Notes: generated from the sequence alone by a model not told the origin. A stretch of DNA of 64,000 bases from Nocardioides ganghwensis (GCF_014779655.1 NZ_JACXYX010000018.1:35940-99939); one strand, 5' to 3'; shown: positions 9,414 to 18,309, counted from the first letter of the stretch. Translations and numbers: made by a program.

Positions 9414-10610
9414 ATGACCTCGCCGCCGACACCGAACGACATCACCGACGTGCTTCGCGACACCGCCGCAGAGGTCGGCCTGCGCATCTGGCCGGACCTC
9501 CCCGGCGACTTCTGGCACGGGACGGTGAGCTGGCCCGACGACGAGGACCCAGCGGGCTTCGTGCGTGAGGCCGCAGCGGTCGGAGCCAAGCTCCTCTACC
9601 TGGCGACTGCTGGCGAGGCTCCCGACGCGGTCAGTCACGTCGGCGCCGCCTTCGCCCATCAGGGGGTCATCTATCGGTTCGCCCATGGTTCTCGCCACGA
9701 GGCCCCGGAGGCCGACACCGACGTGGTCGACGGGAACTGGGAGGACTCCGACTCCGCCTCTGACTTGGCCCACGTGGACGTCGAGGCCTTCGCATTCGTT
9801 CGGGCGTACTCAGACAAGGGACCCGCAGGAGAGACGTGGCCCCAAGCCCTCGAGAGGATCATGGGCAGCAGGAAGCGGGCCGCCCGGCTCGAACCGATCG
9901 TGGACTCAGTCGTCGAGGATCCCGGCTACGGCCGGTTCAGCAACCGTCAGCCGATTCTGGAGCGGCACCTGACCGGTCTGAACGACCGCGACCGTCCGCT
10001 CGTGCGCCGCGCCGTGAACCACCGTTGGGAAGTGTTCGTGGAGCCCGGTCTGACGGCCCAGGCGGCTGAGATCTCCGGCGACCTGCTGGCCCGTCACGAC
10101 CTGGACATCGACATGTACCGCTGGGGCGAGATCGAGGCCGTGGTCCTCAGCTCGATCCCCGATCTCGACCCGCAGCTTGCTCCATTCGTGGTCGGTGCGG
10201 TCCGGTCGGGACTCACCGAGCTCCGCGAGGAGGTCCACGCCGCGGCCAATCGCGATGGTCTGTCTCTCTACGAGGCACTGGATCCCCAGACGCGGGACAC
10301 CTTGGGCTTCAACCGACGACCCGCGGCCCAGGCTGCTCTCCTGGAGGGCATGCTCGCCGACGTCCCCCAGCGCGCGCGGCGCTCCTACGTGAGCGAGCTC
10401 GTGGAGATCGAGCAGGCACGGAACCTGGTCTCCCGCGAACGCCGGTTCGCGACGGTGGGTCGGGCCCTGCTGGACCGCGGCATGGCCAAGACGGCCGCCG
10501 GGCGCACTCTCGGAATCTCGCCGGCGGTACTCGACCGGCTGCTGACCACCCACCGCGACGACGTGACGATCGACGAGGACGACTACCTCAGCGACCTGTT
10601 GAGGGCCTGA
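9414..10610 (+). CDS. Unknown protein with C-terminal HTH, second of a tandem paralogous pair
   Basis: 398 residues, preceded by GAAAGGGA 8 nt before the ATG. It aligns along its length with the preceding protein: GLRIWPDLP and DEDPAGFVREAAAVGAKLLYL at the N-terminus, an acidic linker, VVEDPGYGRF and ALDPQTRDTLGF in the middle, and the HTH segment KTAAGRTLGISPAVLDRLL at the end. Retention of two diverged copies side by side suggests a heteromeric complex or two linked specificities. No catalytic motif is evident and I do not recognise the family. It is the last island gene before the tRNA-Arg scar. Confidence 0.6.
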   Translation: MTSPPTPNDITDVLRDTAAEVGLRIWPDLPGDFWHGTVSWPDDEDPAGFVREAAAVGAKLLYLATAGEAPDAVSHVGAAFAHQGVIYRFAHGSRHEAPEADTDVVDGNWEDSDSASDLAHVDVEAFAFVRAYSDKGPAGETWPQALERIMGSRKRAARLEPIVDSVVEDPGYGRFSNRQPILERHLTGLNDRDRPLVRRAVNHRWEVFVEPGLTAQAAEISGDLLARHDLDIDMYRWGEIEAVVLSSIPDLDPQLAPFVVGAVRSGLTELREEVHAAANRDGLSLYEALDPQTRDTLGFNRRPAAQAALLEGMLADVPQRARRSYVSELVEIEQARNLVSRERRFATVGRALLDRGMAKTAAGRTLGISPAVLDRLLTTHRDDVTIDEDDYLSDLLRA

Positions 10611-10751
10611 CGGAGTCCGGGTTCCCCCTCATCTCGTCATGTCGACTTCGGCCTGTCGACGAAACCTCGCGTAGTGCCCTTGATAGACGACGCTGACGCT
10701 GCGCACCGGCCCCCAGCGGTTGCGCAGCAGGCCCGAGGAAGGTTACGCGCC

Positions 10752-10793
10752 GCTACGGATGAAAAGGTTTGGGTTCGAATCCCTACAGGCGCA
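10752..10793 (+). other. 3' fragment of a tRNA-Arg(ACG) gene, probable attachment-site scar
   Basis: CTACGGA reads as an anticodon loop with anticodon ACG. A T-loop GGTTCGAATCC and an acceptor 3' strand ending GGCGCA follow at the expected distances. No matching acceptor 5' strand or D-arm lies upstream, so this is not a functional gene. The copy covers the anticodon loop to the 3' end, the usual core of tRNA-type att sites, and the tRNA terminator follows directly. Confidence 0.6.
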
Positions 10794-10795
10794 AG

Positions 10796-10990
10796 TCACG
10801 CAGCCCGGTCGCCACGACCGGGCTGTTCTGCGTCCGGGCCCGCGTGGCGCGCGGTCCAGCCGCGCAGCTCGCGGTTGGCACCGATCAGGAACACGCCCAT
10901 GCCGATGACGACGAACACCGCCATCGCCAGGAGCATGAGCGCGAAGACGGCGGGGGGCCAGTCGTGCTGGACGTACTGGTCGGTGGGCAT
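10796..10990 (-). CDS. Small single-pass membrane protein
   Basis: 64 residues from ATG 10990, with GGAGG 5 nt upstream of the start. One membrane segment runs from about residue 11 to 37 (PPAVFALMLLAMAVFVVIGM and onward) and a basic, hydrophilic tail follows. The stop sits 3 bases from the tRNA-Arg fragment, so the last third overlaps the tRNA terminator on the opposite strand. If that end arose at the island junction the native C-terminus could differ. Function unknown. Confidence 0.55.
   Translation of the reverse strand: MPTDQYVQHDWPPAVFALMLLAMAVFVVIGMGVFLIGANRELRGWTARHAGPDAEQPGRGDRAA
10802..10824. terminator. Hairpin terminator after the tRNA fragment
   Basis: AGCCCGGTCG, loop CCA, CGACCGGGCT: a perfect 10-bp stem followed by GTTCTG. 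The spacing after the tRNA 3' end is normal for a tRNA gene. On the other strand the hairpin lies inside the C-terminal codons of the small membrane protein gene. Confidence 0.65.
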
Positions 10991-11109
10991 CGGGACCTCC
11001 TGGGCTCGTCGATGCACCCACGATGGCCCGGCGAGCACCGGCGCGTCAGGTCCAGAGGACCCGTCGTGGGTGGGCCGGAAGGCCCGTCCCGGGAGACCGT
11101 GGGCGCCGG

Positions 11110-13407
11110 TCAGCGTTGACCACCGCGGACCCGGACCACCGCCTGCACCGCGTCGTCCAGGTCGGGCCGACCCGGGACGTTGGCACGCACCCGGATCCTC
11201 AGCCGGTCACCGGACCGGGCTGCCTCCCGTCGGGAGACCTTCACCTTCAGCACGACCTGTTCGCCCGCAGCCATCTCCGCGAGCCGGAGCCGGCCCCGGC
11301 GTACCTGGCGAGTGACGTCCTCCGCGCCCACGAAGTAGCGCACCCGGACGGCACGGCTGCCCGATGTGCCCCGGACCCGGAGGTCGGTCGATGTGCCGCC
11401 GTCGTTCTGCAGGCGCACCCGCACCGTCGTGCTCGCCCGGCGCAGCGTGGTCCGCACCCGCTGGCGCCCGTCGTACTGCCCGTCGCCGACCCACGACCCG
11501 CCAGGGGCACGCACAACGGCGTCCGGTCGTGCCGGGTTCGCGGGTGCCGGAGTCACCGGCGGGACGGACGGAGGTCCGGAGACCGTGTAGCCACGAGTCA
11601 CGACCGTGCGGTTCCCGGCACCGTCGACGGCGACCACCTGCAGCGTCAACGGTCCCGATCGGCTGGTGTCCAGCAGGCCGGAGGTCGCCGTGCTGGTGCA
11701 CTGCTGCAGGGAGGAGCCTCCCCGGTCCCGGCACTGCTGGGCGACCCGAACGGTGCTGCCCAGGTCGAGCACCGCGCCGTCGGCGGGGGCCTCGAGGACG
11801 ACGGTGGGGTCGATGGCGTCGGCGACCTGGTGCTTGACCGCGCGGTAGCTGAAGTAGGGAGTGGACAGACCGTGGCTGCGGTCGTCCTCGAGCTGCCACA
11901 CCACCTCGTCGGTCACAGCCTCGACCTCGGTGACCATGGCCTTCCTCGCCGAGGCCCAGCTGATCAGGGTGTTGCCGTTGTCCAGCCGGTTCACGCCGCC
12001 GGCGAACAGGGCGAACCACTCGGGACCGCCGTCGACCGGGTGCGTGTACTCCCAGACCAGCCGCGCGGTCCCGAGCCGTTCGTTCAGCTCGTACTCGGTG
12101 ATCCGGGTGAACTGGCGACCCACGGGTTCTCCGGCCGGGTCGGCCGGGTCCGGGCACATCGCGGCGTCGTTGAAGAGGCCGTTGGTCGGCGAGGGCGACC
12201 CGTTGTCGAAGATCAGGATGTTGCCGTTGTCCAGCTGGCTCGCCGTGTGCTGGGCGCACGGACCGGCGTAGGGGTCGTCCGTGAAGTCGAAGTCGCTGAA
12301 CTTGCCGCCGAGGCGCCAGACGACGTCGCCGAAGTCCCTGCCGTCGGTGCGGTCCTCGGCGTCCGACCAGGCGATCTTGACCACCGAGCTGGTGTGCCGG
12401 AAGGAGAGCAGCAGGTTCTGGTCACCGTCCACCAGCTCCCAGCTGTTGATGTGGGCGTAGTCGAGACGCATGGTCTCCGCGCCCGTCGTCGGGTTGGTGA
12501 CGAACGGGTTCATGGTGTCGGTGGCGGCGATCGCGGCGTCCCGGGCGTCTCCGGTGAGCGTCGGGTCGACCGGCGCGAAGTGGTCTGCCGAGTTCCAGGT
12601 ACGCACCACGTCGCCGGCGGCGTCCACCTCCTGGAGCACCGCGTTCTGCCGGTCGTGGTTGGCCGGGTCGCGCTCGTAGGCGGCCATGATCCGGCTGCCG
12701 TCCTCGCGGAGGATGGCGTCGTGGGCGTCCGTGGTCAGGCCGATGTTGCGTATCTCCCGGATCGGCTCGAAGGCCCGGTCGAGCTGCACCAACCGGGAGC
12801 CGGCCGCGTCCCCGCTGACGTCGTCGCGGAAGACGGTGTAGCCACCGAAACCGGTGGGCTTGAAGTCCTGGGAGGCCGAGTCACGGTTGGCGTGCACGAA
12901 GACAGGGACGCCGCGCGCGTCGACCGCCGCCTCGTACGTGTCGCTGCCGTTGGCGAACCGGTTGGGGGTGATCAGCACGTGCCCCGGCGTCGCTCCCGGC
13001 GACGCGACCGGCGTCGACAGCGCGGGGAACCCGTGCGGCAGGTAGACCACCGCGTGGACCGACCGGCCGGCCGCGTCGTCGATGAAGACGGCCACCTCGT
13101 CGCCGTCCTCGAGGCCGGTGACCGTGGCTGTCCCGTCCGGGTCGGGCGCCCCGTCGATCCAGATCCGGCCCGCCGGGTCCGTGGTGGTGGCCGTGATCGT
13201 CAGGCTCCCGGCGGTCTCCGGGGTGGTGGTGGCGGCGTAGCGCTCCACGTCGGGGTCGAACGCCGGGTACGTCGCGACACCGGTGCCGCTGACCACCAGC
13301 GAGTGGTCGGGCTCAGGCGCTGCGGTCGCCGCGGTGTGCAGGGGGGCCACCGCAACGGCGGTGGAGACGAGCAGAAGCGGCAGCGCGGTCCGGATCACGC
13401 TCGACAC
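11110..13407 (-). CDS. Secreted arylsulfotransferase-family (ASST) protein
   Basis: 765 residues from GTG 13407. The N-terminus is a signal peptide: RTALPLLLVSTAVAVAP followed by an Ala-rich cleavage region. Repeated blade-like segments follow, including DAHDAILREDGSRIMAAYE, LDNGNILIFDNG and LDNGNTLISWASA, which are typical of the bacterial arylsulfotransferase beta-propeller. A C-terminal Ig/CARDB-like segment (VRVRLQNDGG to the end) may attach it to surface glycans. The family transfers sulfate between phenols, but many actinobacterial members are uncharacterised. The open frame extends upstream into the response regulator gene; the GTG was chosen because it opens the signal peptide. Confidence 0.65.
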   Translation of the reverse strand: MSSVIRTALPLLLVSTAVAVAPLHTAATAAPEPDHSLVVSGTGVATYPAFDPDVERYAATTTPETAGSLTITATTTDPAGRIWIDGAPDPDGTATVTGLEDGDEVAVFIDDAAGRSVHAVVYLPHGFPALSTPVASPGATPGHVLITPNRFANGSDTYEAAVDARGVPVFVHANRDSASQDFKPTGFGGYTVFRDDVSGDAAGSRLVQLDRAFEPIREIRNIGLTTDAHDAILREDGSRIMAAYERDPANHDRQNAVLQEVDAAGDVVRTWNSADHFAPVDPTLTGDARDAAIAATDTMNPFVTNPTTGAETMRLDYAHINSWELVDGDQNLLLSFRHTSSVVKIAWSDAEDRTDGRDFGDVVWRLGGKFSDFDFTDDPYAGPCAQHTASQLDNGNILIFDNGSPSPTNGLFNDAAMCPDPADPAGEPVGRQFTRITEYELNERLGTARLVWEYTHPVDGGPEWFALFAGGVNRLDNGNTLISWASARKAMVTEVEAVTDEVVWQLEDDRSHGLSTPYFSYRAVKHQVADAIDPTVVLEAPADGAVLDLGSTVRVAQQCRDRGGSSLQQCTSTATSGLLDTSRSGPLTLQVVAVDGAGNRTVVTRGYTVSGPPSVPPVTPAPANPARPDAVVRAPGGSWVGDGQYDGRQRVRTTLRRASTTVRVRLQNDGGTSTDLRVRGTSGSRAVRVRYFVGAEDVTRQVRRGRLRLAEMAAGEQVVLKVKVSRREAARSGDRLRIRVRANVPGRPDLDDAVQAVVRVRGGQR

Positions 13408-13465
13408 TAACCCGCACCGGCAGGTCAGCGACCCGTTCTGCTGGGAGCGGAGCAGCAAGGGTGGC

Positions 13466-14116
13466 TCACCCCGGATCCTGACCCAACCCCGCACGCCTGC
13501 CCCGGGCGATCGCCTCGGCGCGGTCGGCCACCCCGAGCTTGCTGAGCAGCACCGAGACGTTGTTGCGCACGGTCTTCTCGGACAGGAAGAGCTCGCGGGC
13601 GATCCTGCGGTTGTCGAAGCCACGGGCGACGAGGTCGAGCACCTCCCGCTCGCGCTCGCTGAGCTGGGGGAACATCTCGCGTCCGGGCTGGGCGGCGAGA
13701 CCGCTGAACCAGCTGCCGAGCCGCGCCGCGACGGCCGGGCTGAAGACCGCTCCCCCGGCAGCGACCGTCGCCACGGCGTGGAGGAGGTCGGCGCGGCCGG
13801 CGCCCTTGACGACGTAGCCACGCGCACCGGCTCGCATGGCGGCGACCACGGCGTCGTCGTCCGCGGACATGGTGACCACCAGGATGCCGGTGTCCGGCGC
13901 GGTCGCGAGGATCTCGCGGGTCGCGTCGATGCCCGAGCCGTCGGGGAGGTTGAGGTCCATCAGCACGACGTCGGGGCGCAGGGCCGCGGCCTTCTCCACG
14001 GCCTCGCGCCGGTCGTGCGCCTCACCCACGACCTCCACGTCCGGCACCCCGGTGAGGGCCGCGCGGACGCCGTCGAGGAACAGGGGGTGGTCGTCGACGA
14101 GCAGGACGGTGGTCAT
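13466..14116 (-). CDS. NarL/FixJ-type response regulator
   Basis: 216 residues. The receiver domain has acidic residues D8 and D9 and the phospho-acceptor D54 in VVLMDLNLPDG. The C-terminal LuxR-type HTH runs from LSEREREVLDLVARG through NRRIARELFLSEKTVRNNVSVLLSKL. It pairs with the histidine kinase that ends within its start codon (ATGA overlap), so the two form one transcript. The target is unknown; the adjacent secreted sulfotransferase-like gene or the membrane protein upstream are candidates. Confidence 0.9.
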   Translation of the reverse strand: MTTVLLVDDHPLFLDGVRAALTGVPDVEVVGEAHDRREAVEKAAALRPDVVLMDLNLPDGSGIDATREILATAPDTGILVVTMSADDDAVVAAMRAGARGYVVKGAGRADLLHAVATVAAGGAVFSPAVAARLGSWFSGLAAQPGREMFPQLSEREREVLDLVARGFDNRRIARELFLSEKTVRNNVSVLLSKLGVADRAEAIARGRRAGLGQDPG

Positions 14117-16170
14117 CGGAGGTCTCCTACGGCGTGCGGCAGACGTACGTGGACGGTGGTGCCTGAGTCGGAGGTGTGCACGTCGAGCGTGCCGCCGACC
14201 TCCTCGGCGCGTTGCCGCATCGACTCCAGGCCGAGGCCCGAGCCGGTGGTCGAGCCGTCTGCGGCCGCCATGCCGACGCCGTCGTCACTGACCCGCAGCT
14301 CGACGTGCGGGCCGTCCCGTACGTCGAGGCGGATCTCCGTGGCCCCGGAGTGGCGTACGGCGTTGGCCAGCGCCTCGGCCGCGATGCGGTGCAGCGCCAC
14401 CTCGACGGCCGGGTCGGCGGTGACGTGCTCGTCGATCTCGACCTCGACCTCGAGGCCGGGCGCACGGACGCGGTCGACGAGCGCGGACAGGGCGCGCGCG
14501 AGGCCGAGCTCGTCGAGCGCGGCCGGTCGCAGGCCGTCGGTGATCGCCCGCACCTCGGCGACGGCCTGCGCCACCCCGGCACCGACCGAGTCGAGCAGGC
14601 GGTCGACCGCCGGCTGCTCGGCGAGGTCCCGAGCGGTCTCGACCTGGAGACGTACGCCGGCGAGCGTGGCGCCGAGCCCGTCGTGCAGGTCGCGCCGGAG
14701 GCGGAGACGCTCGTCCTCCCGCGCGGCGACGAGGGCCTCGCGACTGCGCTGGAGCTGCTGGTGCAGCTGCAGCGCCGCCACGGCCGGGGCCACCTGGTCG
14801 GCGAGGCCGCGCAGCACCACCTCGTCACGCGGGTGCAGCGAGCGCTCGCCCGCGCGGGGCCACACGTCGAGCTCCGCGACCACGTCGCCCCGGTGCCGCA
14901 GCTCGAAGGCGGCCGGGCGCTGGTCGCCCGTGGTCCCGGCAGCGGCCACCGGCCGCTCGATGCTGTCGCCCGACAACCACACGAGGGCACCGGGTAGCCG
15001 CAGCGTCTCCACGACCGTGTCGACCAGCAGCTGCGGCACCCGGGCGACGTCGAGGCCGGCCTCGGAGAGCCTGGTGCCGAGCGCGCTGGTCACGGCGAAG
15101 GGGTCGGCCCGGTCGCCGTAGAACATCCGGTCGACGCCGGCGGTCAGCCGCCTCGCCAGCGGCTGCATCAGTGCGCCGGTGAAGCCTGCTGCGACGGCGG
15201 CGCTGAGCGCGGACTGGTGCTGCGGCAGCGCTTGGAGCAGCGCGAACAGCGTGAGGTAGGCGCCGGCCAGGCACGTGCCCAGGCTGGTGGCGACCAGTGC
15301 CCGGCGTACGGCGACGTCCATCTCGTAGAGACCGTGCCGGGTGATGGCGACCCCGATCGCGAGCGGGACGAGGGCCGCGGCGAAGGCCTGCGCGAGGATG
15401 TCGACCGGGGACGGGAGCGGGCCCTGGGCGAGGGTGACCGCGATCAGCACCCCGACCGCTGCCAGGAGGACGAGCACCTGCCGGCGCGCGAGACCCCGGC
15501 TCCGGACCAGGCGCACGACCAGCGAGGCGACACCGGCGAGACCGGCCGGTACGAGCAGCGCGACGGCGACCCAGGTCAGTCCCCGCGACACCGTCAGGTC
15601 GGTGACGGGCTTGGTGAGCTCGGTGCGGCCCTCGAACGTCAGCGGGTGGATCGCCAGGCCCACGGTCAGGAGCACCAGCCCGACCCCGGCGGCCCCGGCC
15701 GCCCACCGCCACGGCCTGCCCGCCAGGAGTCCGTCGGGGTAGAACAGCGGGACGAGCGTCAGCAGCGACAGGAAGCCCGGCGCCCAGATGCTCGTCAGCA
15801 GCATGACCGCGACGCCGGTGGCCACCGAGGGCTCCGTGGCCGCCTGGGCCCACACCGTGGACAGCGCAGCCACCCCCGCGCAGGCTCCGGCGACCATGAG
15901 GATCCAGGCGAGCGCGCGCCCCCCGCGTCGCAGCGCCGGTGAGCTGAGGACGACGAGTGCCGTGACGGGGTAGGAGACGGCGACGACCACGTCGACCGGG
16001 ACCTCGCCGGCCACCGCGAGGTCCCACGTGTCGAGGACTGCGGCGAGCACGAGGGCCAGGAGCCCGCCGCCGACGCCCGGAACGGCGGCCAGCGCCGCGA
16101 CCGCGGTCACGGGACGTGACCGGGGTCGCGACGCTGGCTGCACGTGGCGGAGTGTAAGTCGGGCGGACAC
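14113..16170 (-). CDS. NarX/LiaS-class sensor histidine kinase with large membrane domain
   Basis: 685 residues. Eight or more hydrophobic segments fill roughly residues 20-330. A GAF-like segment, then a HisKA_3 dimerisation box, REDERLRLRRDLHDGLGA, with the phospho-accepting His at 496, and an HATPase_c domain ending in GSGLGLESMRQRAEEVGG follow. This arrangement is typical of kinases paired with NarL regulators. The membrane part would sense an envelope or lipid signal. The stop overlaps the regulator start by 4 bp. The GTG start is the first available, and a shorter start is possible. Confidence 0.85.
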   Translation of the reverse strand: MSARLTLRHVQPASRPRSRPVTAVAALAAVPGVGGGLLALVLAAVLDTWDLAVAGEVPVDVVVAVSYPVTALVVLSSPALRRGGRALAWILMVAGACAGVAALSTVWAQAATEPSVATGVAVMLLTSIWAPGFLSLLTLVPLFYPDGLLAGRPWRWAAGAAGVGLVLLTVGLAIHPLTFEGRTELTKPVTDLTVSRGLTWVAVALLVPAGLAGVASLVVRLVRSRGLARRQVLVLLAAVGVLIAVTLAQGPLPSPVDILAQAFAAALVPLAIGVAITRHGLYEMDVAVRRALVATSLGTCLAGAYLTLFALLQALPQHQSALSAAVAAGFTGALMQPLARRLTAGVDRMFYGDRADPFAVTSALGTRLSEAGLDVARVPQLLVDTVVETLRLPGALVWLSGDSIERPVAAAGTTGDQRPAAFELRHRGDVVAELDVWPRAGERSLHPRDEVVLRGLADQVAPAVAALQLHQQLQRSREALVAAREDERLRLRRDLHDGLGATLAGVRLQVETARDLAEQPAVDRLLDSVGAGVAQAVAEVRAITDGLRPAALDELGLARALSALVDRVRAPGLEVEVEIDEHVTADPAVEVALHRIAAEALANAVRHSGATEIRLDVRDGPHVELRVSDDGVGMAAADGSTTGSGLGLESMRQRAEEVGGTLDVHTSDSGTTVHVRLPHAVGDLR

Positions 16171-16179
16171 CGCGCGAGG

Positions 16180-17010
16180 TCAGTTCCGCGCGGCCTGGCG
16201 GCGTACGACGGCCGAGGCGGCCCCGGCGAGGGCGCCGCACGCCAGGACGAAGAGCGACCAGGGGGTGCTCTCGCCGAGGGCGAGCCCAGCCGAGCCCAGG
16301 ACCACCATCGCCGGGGCGAAGCCGACCGCGAGCGCCCGGGCGGCGGGGAGCAGGGCGGCGAGCAGCGCGTGGGCGGCCAGGGTGATCGCGATCCAGGCCA
16401 TGTCGAAGTAGTGCGGGTTCTCCGCGTGGTAGCCGGTGGTCGACGCGTTCTGGAGGGCGACCTGGTCGACCGCGAAGGGCAGGAGCACCGCGCTGGCGGC
16501 CAGCGCGACCGGAGCGAGCAGCGGGTCGACCTGGACCGGGACGCGCAGCCGCGGTCGCAGCGGCAGCGACGCCCACAGCAGCGCGCCGGGGATCCCGATC
16601 ATCGCCATGAGAACCGGCGCACCCCCGCCCTGGGCCGCCAGGGCGCACCCGGCACCCGCGGTCATCAGGACGAGATGGGCCAGGCCCGCCGCGGTGCTCG
16701 GTCGACGACCCTGCCAGCCGGCGCGGAGCAGGACCAGGATCGGCAGGAGCCACAGGGCGCACAGGATCAGTCCCTGGCCCGTGAGCTGGTGGAACCGGTG
16801 GTCGGAGTCGGTGCCCGTGACGAGCATGCCCGTGATGGTGACGGTGAAGACGGTCGGGATCGCGCAGGCCAGCAGGCCGGTGAGGACCAGCAGGGAGCGC
16901 CGGCCGCGGCCGACGGGCCGGGTGTCGCGGGTGGCGGCGGACGGGGAGGCGGACGGGGAGGCGGACGAGGAGGTGGAGTGGACGGTGGACGGGGTGGTGT
17001 GTGTGGTCAT
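16180..17010 (-). CDS. Multi-pass integral membrane protein of unknown function
   Basis: 276 residues from ATG 17010. A Ser/Thr/Pro-rich N-terminal tail is followed by about seven hydrophobic segments. No catalytic motif is visible and I do not recognise a family. It lies just upstream of the histidine kinase in the same direction with a 9-bp gap, so it may be co-transcribed with the two-component system and act as its sensor accessory, or be a target. Confidence 0.6.
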   Translation of the reverse strand: MTTHTTPSTVHSTSSSASPSASPSAATRDTRPVGRGRRSLLVLTGLLACAIPTVFTVTITGMLVTGTDSDHRFHQLTGQGLILCALWLLPILVLLRAGWQGRRPSTAAGLAHLVLMTAGAGCALAAQGGGAPVLMAMIGIPGALLWASLPLRPRLRVPVQVDPLLAPVALAASAVLLPFAVDQVALQNASTTGYHAENPHYFDMAWIAITLAAHALLAALLPAARALAVGFAPAMVVLGSAGLALGESTPWSLFVLACGALAGAASAVVRRQAARN

Positions 17011-17098
17011 GGCTCGACCTTGCGGCTCCCGGTGTCCCGGGGACATCGGGCAGATGTCCCGGCGAGGTCCCGGGCCGCTCCGTCCCTATCCTGACGCC

Positions 17099-17950
17099 GT
17101 GACGGTGCGACGCGATCTCCGCGCGAGACGAGTCGTGCTCGACGTCGACACCGGCATCGACGACGCCCTGGCCCTGTTGTACGCGACCGCCAGCCCGGCG
17201 CTCGACCTGTGCGGGGTGACGGTGGTGGCCGGCAACGTGCCGGTCGAGGTCGCGACCCGCAACTCCACGGCCGTGCTGTCCCACGTGGGCGCCGACCACG
17301 TACCGGTCGCGATCGGTGCCGGCCGGACCCTGTCGGGGTCCGGTCCGCGCGAAGGACCGACCGACCACGGTGCGGACGGACTGGGCGGCGTACGCGTGCG
17401 TCGCGGCGCCGCGCCCTCGGAGCACGGACCCCGGTCCCTGCTCCGGTCCGTCGCCTCCGACGGTCCGGTGACCCTCGTCGGCCTGGCTCCGCTGACCAAC
17501 CTCGCCGTGCTGGCTCCGATGGCCGACGACGTCGTCCTGGTGGCCGGTGAGCTCGGGGGCGGGGAACCCGCCGAGCCCAACGCCGCTCACGACCCCGGCG
17601 CCACCGCGCGCGTCCTGGCGGCTGGCCGCCCGCTCACGCTCCACGTCGCCGACGTCTTCGAGCGGGTCTCGGTGCGGCCCGACGACGTCGCGCGGCTCAG
17701 GTCGTCCGGCCGTGCCGCGGCCCAGCTCGCCGGCGAGCTGCTCGCCGTACGGCGGGGTCACCTGGTCGGCGACGCGGGCGCCCTCGTGCTGATCACCCAC
17801 CCCACCCTGTTCCGCGTGGAGCGGCGACGCATGGGGATGGTCGGCGAGCACCTCACCGAGACACCCGACGGGCGGTGGGTCGACGTCGTGGTCGACGTCG
17901 ACCGGGAGCGTGCGGCACGCACCGTCGTCGACGCCCTGCTGACTGCCTGA
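17099..17950 (+). CDS. Inosine/uridine-preferring nucleoside hydrolase
   Basis: 283 residues. The N-terminal metal-binding motif LDVDTGIDDALAL is the DxDxGxDD signature of nucleoside N-ribohydrolases, and NAAHDPGATARVL supplies the C-terminal active-site Asp region. The enzyme hydrolyses purine or pyrimidine ribonucleosides to base and ribose in salvage. The GTG start is leaderless: TATCCT at 17087-17092 ends 6 nt upstream. It stands alone between the divergent membrane gene and the Clp regulator. Confidence 0.85.
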   Translation: MTVRRDLRARRVVLDVDTGIDDALALLYATASPALDLCGVTVVAGNVPVEVATRNSTAVLSHVGADHVPVAIGAGRTLSGSGPREGPTDHGADGLGGVRVRRGAAPSEHGPRSLLRSVASDGPVTLVGLAPLTNLAVLAPMADDVVLVAGELGGGEPAEPNAAHDPGATARVLAAGRPLTLHVADVFERVSVRPDDVARLRSSGRAAAQLAGELLAVRRGHLVGDAGALVLITHPTLFRVERRRMGMVGEHLTETPDGRWVDVVVDVDRERAARTVVDALLTA

Positions 17951-17969
17951 GTTCTGCTCTGGGCGGAAC
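17951..17969. promoter_or_regulatory. PopR-like operator upstream of the Clp regulator gene
   Basis: GTTCTGCTCTGGGCGGAAC is an imperfect inverted repeat. The same pattern, TCYGCY-N3-GGCRGA, occurs twice upstream of the clpP operon at 19563-19596. It lies just before the -10 box TAGGTT (17997-18002) of the regulator gene, which suggests autoregulation. Confidence 0.55.
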
Positions 17970-18008
17970 AAGTGGGCCGGGCAGCACCGGACTGGCTAGG
18001 TTCGGCGC

Positions 18009-18308
18009 ATGGGCGAGATCCTGCGGTTCCCCGACCGACCGGGCGACGAGGCGGTCGAGGCGCCCGAGCCCCTGTGGCGCGAGCTCGTCGGCCGCGAGCT
18101 GCACCGCGAGCGTACGAAGCGCGGCGAGCGCCTGGTCGACGTCGCCGGGCGGGCGGGCGTCTCGGTGCAGTACCTCTCCGAGGTCGAGCGCGGGCTCAAG
18201 GACCCCTCCTCGGAGATGCTCCACGCCATCGCCGGTGCCCTCGACCTCGGCGTGCGCGAGCTCGCCACCCGCGTGGCCCGACCCGACGCGCTGGCGCTCG
18301 CGGCCTGA
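18009..18308 (+). CDS. XRE-family regulator, PopR/ClgR-like, of the adjacent clpP genes
   Basis: 99 residues. An HTH_3 domain covers about residues 27-90, with ERLVDVAGRAGVSVQYLSEV as the HTH core, followed by an Ala-rich C-terminus (RPDALALAA). Short XRE proteins ending in an AxxLA-type degron next to clpP are typical of actinobacterial ClgR and PopR activators, which the protease they control degrades. The gene is leaderless (TAGGTT 6 nt before ATG) and is convergent with clpP; the two stops are separated by one base. The shared operator boxes support control of both itself and clpP. Confidence 0.7.
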   Translation: MGEILRFPDRPGDEAVEAPEPLWRELVGRELHRERTKRGERLVDVAGRAGVSVQYLSEVERGLKDPSSEMLHAIAGALDLGVRELATRVARPDALALAA

Positions 18309-18309
18309 C

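Larger units (their letters stand above)
1..10793. mobile_element. Right end of a tRNA-Arg-associated genomic island carrying candidate defence genes
   Basis: The stretch from the left edge to the tRNA-Arg 3' fragment at 10752-10793 carries only helicase, nuclease, ATPase and unknown genes in short operons, and conserved core genes begin straight after the fragment. A tRNA 3'-end copy at an island/core junction is the classic scar of integrase-mediated insertion into a tRNA gene. The intact tRNA-Arg and the integrase would be outside the window on the left. The island call is inference. The fragment and the change in gene content are seen directly. Confidence 0.5.

Noticed and set aside
10715..10793. 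Complete tRNA-Arg gene
   Set aside because: The anticodon loop and T-arm are present but no 5' acceptor strand or D-arm matches, and the anticodon stem does not pair. Called as a 3' fragment only.
13408..13827. N-terminal extension of the arylsulfotransferase-like protein
   Set aside because: The extra frame overlaps the response regulator and reads as low-complexity. The signal peptide begins at GTG 13407.
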